11,248 nucleotides of DNA from CAKVOD01 sp964489405 (GTDB lineage: Bacteria; Bacillota; Clostridia; Christensenellales; UBA1242), in NCBI GenBank assembly GCA_964489405.1, contig CAZAYL010000029.1:1-11248 (forward strand), given 5' to 3'. Of the stretch, positions 7,524-11,248 are shown piece after piece. Below the pieces are notes generated by a model. It was given only the letters and a program-made list of their open reading frames with translations, was not told the origin of the DNA and searched no databases. Numbering within the stretch: the stretch's first letter is position 1; the number at the start of each line of letters is the position of its first letter. The translations under genes were made by a program, and so were the position numbers.

Positions 7524-9488
7524 TTACCAACCACGTCCGCCACCGCCACCGAGTCCGCCACCACCAAATCCCCCGCCTTTTGTCCCCCCACCGAAACCGC
7601 CACTAAACTTGCCGATTGATTTAGCGATTGAGCCTGCGTTGTTGACTGGCGAGATTATTGAATAATTGACAAGCGACATACTTTTATTTAGAGCATTTGC
7701 AACATAAAAACCCGTGAAAAAGTCGGCATTTGTAAGCAAGTCGCTTTCAAACCACGCTGGTGGGTCGATTTTGATTTTCTCAAACATCTTGCAATAGATG
7801 TCCGTTACGTTCAAGACGTAAGCATAGGGCAAAACGTCATAAAAGAGCGTTGGTGTTTCCTTGACAAGCATTTCGAGCCTATCTTTTTCTGCCGACAAGA
7901 TATAGTTTTTCAAACCAATGATTTTGCCGAGCCTTTCGGCACTGATTTCTGTCCTTGAAAGCACTTTGGCGGACAATATCATAAACAATATGCTTGCTAG
8001 GTGTGCCCACAATATGAACACTACCCTATCGGCATAAAATTCGTATGCAAATACGAATACCAGCACGCACGCAATGACAGGTATTAACAAAGCGGTCAAT
8101 TTAAAGAATTTTGTTTTGCCGTCGCTGTAAAAATACTTTTTGTCCTCAGCAAAGCAATAGAGCGCGCACGCACCCGAGAGCGCGATGAACTCAGTTAGCG
8201 CGACCACAATTGCCCAATCTCTTGCCGTCAAGACCCACAACAAAAAGGTTGCGACTGCGGGTATGAGCGATGCTAGTCCGCCGAGAAATTTTCTTGAATT
8301 TTTAGATTTATTTTCAAAATTTTTATGCTTCAAATCAACTTTTAGTTGTGCTTTTGCTATTTGCGCGACTTCGCCAAAATTTGGAATATCCTTGACATTA
8401 ACAGTGGCTTCACGGAAAATGCCATTGAAAATGGTTTTTTCGTAAGTTTTACAATTGTCGAGTTCTTTTAATTTTTCGAGTGTAACTTCTTTATCTTTTT
8501 CGACAATTTTGATATAGCCCTTGTTTGCCCAATAAACTATCATTGATGTTAGGTCGCGGTTGTCGACTTTGCCGTCCAAAATCAAGCCACACTCTGCGGG
8601 CGTCAAGCCGTCGGGCGCTTTGAACTCGACAGTTGGCACAATGGTGCGTTCGACGTGCGATTTTTTGTAGTTCCAAAACGCACCCAAAATGATGAGTGCA
8701 AGCACGACGAGCGCGACGACACCAACCCACCAATATACCGCTTGATTATAACCAAAATAACCCTTTTCAAACTCGGTATAGACTGTAACGCCCTCGAATG
8801 CGTCGAGCGCGCTGATTGTTCCGCTGATGCTTGAATCGGCGAAATTGTAGGTCAATCTATCATCAATTGATGTCGAGCCGACTTTCCCGACATAAAGGTG
8901 TGTTTTGTCCATTAATTCTTCCTTTGAAATTTCATTTTCAAAATTGACAACAAAACTTGCGTTTGTGATTTTGACATCCCAGTCAAATGGCAAGATATTG
9001 TAATAAAAACTATCAAAGTCATATAATCTATTGTCGGGTATAATCATAGTATAACTGATTTCGAAAGTTGCGCTCTCGCCCGCTGAATATGTGCGGAATG
9101 AACTGCCCAACTGAAAATAATAATAGTCGCCGTCGTACCCCTTATTTTCGCACGCGCCCGCTTGGACGGCTTGGTTTGAGATTGTCAAATTGTAGTTCTT
9201 TTTAACAAGTTTGTCCCCTATTTTATAGTACGCGGTTGAATGTATTGGCACATATCTTGTGACGCCGTGCATTTGTGTATTGAAATTGACTGTAAATTTT
9301 TCAATAATTTTGACGTCGTTGTCCTTTGAAACGTTTGCGACAACTGAATAGTTAGACAAACTATAGTCTTCACTCTCAATTTGTTCGGAGTCGCAACCAC
9401 TAAAAAACAACGGCACGATTAGACACAACGCAAGAATAATTGCTATGTGTGAGAGATGAAAAATTTTTGTTTTTATTATTTTATCCAT
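7524..9488 (-). CDS. DUF2207 membrane protein with glycine-rich C-terminus
   Basis: Product of 654 residues. The hydrophobic N-terminus ends in LFFSGC (Cys32), a possible lipoprotein signal or ordinary signal peptide. An extracytoplasmic beta-rich domain (about 40-245, with EKFTVNFNTQMHGVTRYVPI) matches the DUF2207 N-terminal domain. A membrane helix follows (about 252-272), then a conserved segment PDGLTPAECGLILDGKVDNRDLTSMIVYWANKGYI (about 292-326). Two hydrophobic hairpins follow (about 402-446 and 461-508). LPYAYVLNV and PPAWF match the C-terminal domain of the family. The tail (about 629-654) is almost all Gly with Phe/Trp, as in many DUF2207/TPM-type proteins. The start is the ATG at 9488, with GGAG 7 nt before it, rather than the TTG at 9524. 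The biochemical role of the family is not known. It follows lemA by 57 nt. Confidence 0.88.
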   Translation of the reverse strand: MDKIIKTKIFHLSHIAIILALCLIVPLFFSGCDSEQIESEDYSLSNYSVVANVSKDNDVKIIEKFTVNFNTQMHGVTRYVPIHSTAYYKIGDKLVKKNYNLTISNQAVQAGACENKGYDGDYYYFQLGSSFRTYSAGESATFEISYTMIIPDNRLYDFDSFYYNILPFDWDVKITNASFVVNFENEISKEELMDKTHLYVGKVGSTSIDDRLTYNFADSSISGTISALDAFEGVTVYTEFEKGYFGYNQAVYWWVGVVALVVLALIILGAFWNYKKSHVERTIVPTVEFKAPDGLTPAECGLILDGKVDNRDLTSMIVYWANKGYIKIVEKDKEVTLEKLKELDNCKTYEKTIFNGIFREATVNVKDIPNFGEVAQIAKAQLKVDLKHKNFENKSKNSRKFLGGLASLIPAVATFLLWVLTARDWAIVVALTEFIALSGACALYCFAEDKKYFYSDGKTKFFKLTALLIPVIACVLVFVFAYEFYADRVVFILWAHLASILFMILSAKVLSRTEISAERLGKIIGLKNYILSAEKDRLEMLVKETPTLFYDVLPYAYVLNVTDIYCKMFEKIKIDPPAWFESDLLTNADFFTGFYVANALNKSMSLVNYSIISPVNNAGSIAKSIGKFSGGFGGGTKGGGFGGGGLGGGGGRGW

Positions 9489-9495
9489 AATATTA

Positions 9496-9499
9496 CTCC
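9496..9499 (-). promoter_or_regulatory. Ribosome binding site deciding the DUF2207 start
   Basis: GGAG on the minus strand sits 7 nt before ATG at 9488. The longer frame from TTG at 9524 would begin inside the intergenic hairpin and add 12 residues before the signal peptide, so it is not preferred. Confidence 0.7.
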
Positions 9500-9503
9500 A
9501 TAC

Positions 9504-9541
9504 AAAAATTGCCCGCGGTAACAATCGTTACGCTGGCAATT
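9504..9541 (-). terminator. Hairpin with short U-run between lemA and the DUF2207 gene
   Basis: AATTGCC (9507-9513) pairs with GGCAATT (9535-9541). An inner GC/GC step and a GTAAC-AATC-GTTAC stem-loop sit inside. On the minus strand it starts 4 nt after the lemA stop and runs into TTTTT (9508-9504), two Ts of which are in the stem, just before the DUF2207 ribosome site. It could be a leaky terminator or an mRNA stabiliser/processing site. The structure is seen; the function is inferred. Confidence 0.6.
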
Positions 9542-9545
9542 GAAG

Positions 9546-10115
9546 TTAAAATTCAACTTTGACATTTTCTCTTTCTTCAGGGGCGCTAACTTCATACAAA
9601 GGACGCTTCTCAAATTTGAACCAATTTGCGATGATGTTCGATGGGAAGACCTCGCGTTTTGTATTATAAATTTTGACAACGCCATTGTAATATTTGCGCG
9701 AACTTGCAATTTCTTCTTCAAGTGATTTGAGTTGATTTTGCAAATCCATAAAGTTTTGGTTCGCTTTGAGTTCTGGATAACTCTCTGTAACGGCAAACAA
9801 ACTCTTTAATGCGCCACTGATTGCGCCTTCCGCCTCAAGTTGCTTTGAGATGTCGCCTGATGCGTGTGCCATATTGCGCGCCAAGATTGTCTTTTCGAGC
9901 GCTTCAGACTCGTGCTTTGCGTAACCTTTGACGGTTGCGACAAGGTTCGGAATAAGGTCGTATCTTTTCTTTAAATACACGTCCATTGTCGAGAAACCTT
10001 CGTCCACATTATTTCTCATTTTGATAAATTTATTGTAAGTTGAGATAACCCAACCGATGATTGCAACAATGATGATTGCTATCAATACTAGTACTACAAT
10101 TAAAACTATATTCAT
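9546..10115 (-). CDS. lemA: LemA family protein
   Basis: Product of 189 residues, a normal LemA length. One N-terminal membrane helix (about 3-25) has a short outside end, followed by the family core YNKFIKMRNNVDEGFSTMDVYLKKRYDLIPNLVATVKGYAKHE, then long helices (SLFAVTESYPELKANQNFMDLQNQLKSLEEEI) and the closing FPSNIIANWFKFEKRPLYEVS. LemA proteins are membrane-attached helical bundles of unknown biochemical function. Neighbourhoods with DUF2207 or TPM-domain proteins are common. The ATG start has GAGAGG 9 nt upstream and a strong promoter. It is the first gene of a probable operon with the DUF2207 gene and rluB. Confidence 0.95.
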   Translation of the reverse strand: MNIVLIVVLVLIAIIIVAIIGWVISTYNKFIKMRNNVDEGFSTMDVYLKKRYDLIPNLVATVKGYAKHESEALEKTILARNMAHASGDISKQLEAEGAISGALKSLFAVTESYPELKANQNFMDLQNQLKSLEEEIASSRKYYNGVVKIYNTKREVFPSNIIANWFKFEKRPLYEVSAPEERENVKVEF

Positions 10116-10149
10116 AGTGATTTTCCTCTCATTTTATTGTGATGAAAAT

Positions 10150-10178
10150 ATTATAACTCTTTTGCGCATAAATTGCAA
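10150..10178 (-). promoter_or_regulatory. Promoter of the lemA operon
   Basis: On the minus strand, TTGCAA (10178-10173), a 17-bp spacer and a perfect TATAAT (10155-10150) predict initiation near 10143, giving a leader of about 28 nt. It is divergent from the pnuC promoter, with about 40 bp between the two -35 boxes. Confidence 0.75.
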
Positions 10179-10218
10179 CTATTTTTGCGTGACTTTTCAA
10201 CAATTTTCTTTGTCGCAC

Positions 10219-10247
10219 TTGACTTTGTGTTGTATTTGTTGTATACT
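10219..10247 (+). promoter_or_regulatory. Promoter of the pnuC-like gene
   Basis: TTGACT (10219-10224), a 17-bp spacer and TATACT (10242-10247) are each one base from consensus. Initiation near 10254 leaves a leader of only about 23 nt, too short for a riboswitch. Confidence 0.75.
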
Positions 10248-10276
10248 TGCCACATCAACTTATGTAAGGAATAATT

Positions 10277-11101
10277 ATGGAGAAAGACAACATTAAAAAG
10301 GAATATAAGAAAAATAAACAAAACTTTTTTTCATTTGATTTTGTTCGTGATATGAAGTGGTATGAATGGCTTATTATTCTAGCGATGACTATTGCTGAAT
10401 TATTTGTCGCAATTTTTGATGAAACAGATGTTGCGTCTGCGATTTTTAATTACAGCATTACACTTGCGGGCTTTTTGTACCTTGTGTGCGCTTCACATTG
10501 CAGTTTTTGGATTTTTGTGCTGGGGTTTTATCAACCGATTGCGTATGGGTTTGTTTGCCTAAATGCGCAAGTTTATGGCGAGATGATTATCAATTTCGCG
10601 TATTTTGCGCCGATGCAAATTGTGGGGATAATTTTGTGGGTGAGAAATGCTAGGAAAATAAATTCCGACGTCGACACGCCACATATTGAGAAAATCGAAG
10701 TTCGCTCACTCAAACCACGACAATATTTGTATCTTGTGCCTATTGTTGTTGTGATATTTGTAGTTTTGTATTTTGTTTTGTCACAACTAAATGGACAACG
10801 CTTGCCGTATCTTGATGCGCTTATTTCGGTTGGATACACGCTGGGCACGTTGCTTTTAACCTTGCGATACATTGAAAATTGGTATGTTTATCTTGTTGTC
10901 AATGCCCTTTCGTGTGTGCTATGGATTTTGCTTGCGGTGCAAGGTAATGGCGATGCGTGGTATATCTTTATTCTTGACATCGCGTATTTGTTGTACACTA
11001 TTATTGGACTTATTCAATGGCGAAAATATGCAAAGTGCAATAAGCAAAGCGACAATAATGGGAATGATGACATCATTGAAAATAAATTAAATAAGGAATA
11101 A
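10277..11101 (+). CDS. pnuC: PnuC-family nicotinamide riboside/vitamin transporter
   Basis: Product of 274 residues and very hydrophobic, with about seven membrane segments after a Lys-rich cytoplasmic N-terminus. The motifs INFAYFAPMQIVGIILW (105-121), YIENWYVYLVVN (198-209) and LDIAYLLYTIIGLIQW (233-248) are characteristic of PnuC transporters, which take up nicotinamide riboside by facilitated diffusion coupled to intracellular phosphorylation. Relatives carry thiamine (PnuT) or riboflavin (PnuX), and the substrate cannot be fixed from sequence. No vitamin riboswitch precedes it and no NAD-salvage gene lies beside it in the window, so NR is the default guess. The ATG has AAGGA 6 nt upstream. 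It is transcribed alone, divergently from lemA. The loop between the third and fourth motif blocks (about 125-148) and the C-terminal tail are hydrophilic. Confidence 0.88.
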   Translation: MEKDNIKKEYKKNKQNFFSFDFVRDMKWYEWLIILAMTIAELFVAIFDETDVASAIFNYSITLAGFLYLVCASHCSFWIFVLGFYQPIAYGFVCLNAQVYGEMIINFAYFAPMQIVGIILWVRNARKINSDVDTPHIEKIEVRSLKPRQYLYLVPIVVVIFVVLYFVLSQLNGQRLPYLDALISVGYTLGTLLLTLRYIENWYVYLVVNALSCVLWILLAVQGNGDAWYIFILDIAYLLYTIIGLIQWRKYAKCNKQSDNNGNDDIIENKLNKE

Positions 11102-11129
11102 CAATATTTCACTATCAATTAAGTATAAT

Positions 11130-11169
11130 AAAGAAATACCTTATAATGACAAAGGTATTTCTTTTATTT
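11130..11169 (+). terminator. Intrinsic terminator of the pnuC-like gene
   Basis: AAAGAAATACCTT (11130-11142) and AAGGTATTTCTTT (11152-11164) form a perfect 13-bp stem with a 9-nt loop. The T-rich 3' arm runs on into TATTTAT. It starts 29 nt after the stop codon. Confidence 0.8.
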
Positions 11170-11173
11170 ATAT

Positions 11174-11248
11174 GCTAGCGCCGTGCAAGCCGTGGGGCGC
11201 GATACCGCACGCGGGGCACGCGGTTCGCGAGATTCCTACGCTTCATCA
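11174..11248. repeat. GC-rich intergenic segment, cut by the window edge
   Basis: The composition shifts sharply to GC-rich just after the pnuC terminator. It shares GCTAGCGC and a diverged stretch (11185-11215) with the segment at 4091-4150. The final bases (GCGAGATTCCTACGCTTC) look like one arm of a palindromic intergenic repeat whose partner would lie outside the window. No coding frame can be supported. Confidence 0.35.

Noticed and set aside
7336..7665. Plus-strand proline-rich frame of 109 codons
   Set aside because: It is antisense to the DUF2207 glycine-rich tail and the start of rluB; the prolines simply mirror GGN glycine codons. It has no ribosome site or family match.
10248..10276. 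Vitamin riboswitch or NAD-responsive leader before pnuC
   Set aside because: The predicted leader is only about 23 nt and shows no structured aptamer.

Overview
The window looks like chromosomal DNA from a low-GC, Gram-positive-type bacterium (Bacillota-like, possibly an uncultured gut lineage). The evidence is AT-rich spacers, strong AGGAG/GAGG ribosome sites, TTGnnn-17/18-TATAAT-type promoters, hairpin-plus-U-run terminators, and Firmicutes-style surface proteins with signal or anchor segments. The lineage is an inference; no ribosomal RNA marker is present.

Layout from left to right. The C-terminal end of a plus-strand gene (probably a Fic-family protein) runs in from the left edge. A minus-strand tRNA-Thr(GGU) follows, with its own promoter and terminator. 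Next are two large minus-strand genes for exported proteins, each with its own promoter. The first encodes a 1087-residue M6-type zinc metalloprotease with several beta-sandwich repeats and a C-terminal membrane anchor. The second encodes a 765-residue repetitive surface protein built from TasA/camelysin-like modules. A probable minus-strand operon follows: lemA, then a DUF2207 membrane protein with a glycine-rich tail, then an RluB-type 23S rRNA pseudouridine synthase. Divergent from lemA is a plus-strand pnuC-like vitamin/NMN transporter with a clear promoter and a 13-bp terminator stem. The window ends in a GC-rich intergenic stretch that resembles another GC-rich stretch near 4.1 kb.

How the genes may work together. 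LemA and DUF2207 are a known neighbouring pair of envelope proteins of unknown mechanism, and a hairpin between them suggests unequal expression. The protease and the repetitive surface protein are consecutive and both extracellular. A maturation or turnover relationship is possible but unproven. RluB and the tRNA are housekeeping genes.

I found no CRISPR array, transposase, phage gene or toxin-antitoxin pair. The least ordinary content is the protease/repeat-protein pair, the perfect palindrome in the tRNA promoter, the atypical tRNA-Thr, the lemA-DUF2207 hairpin and the two related GC-rich intergenic segments. No gap between genes exceeds 300 bases.
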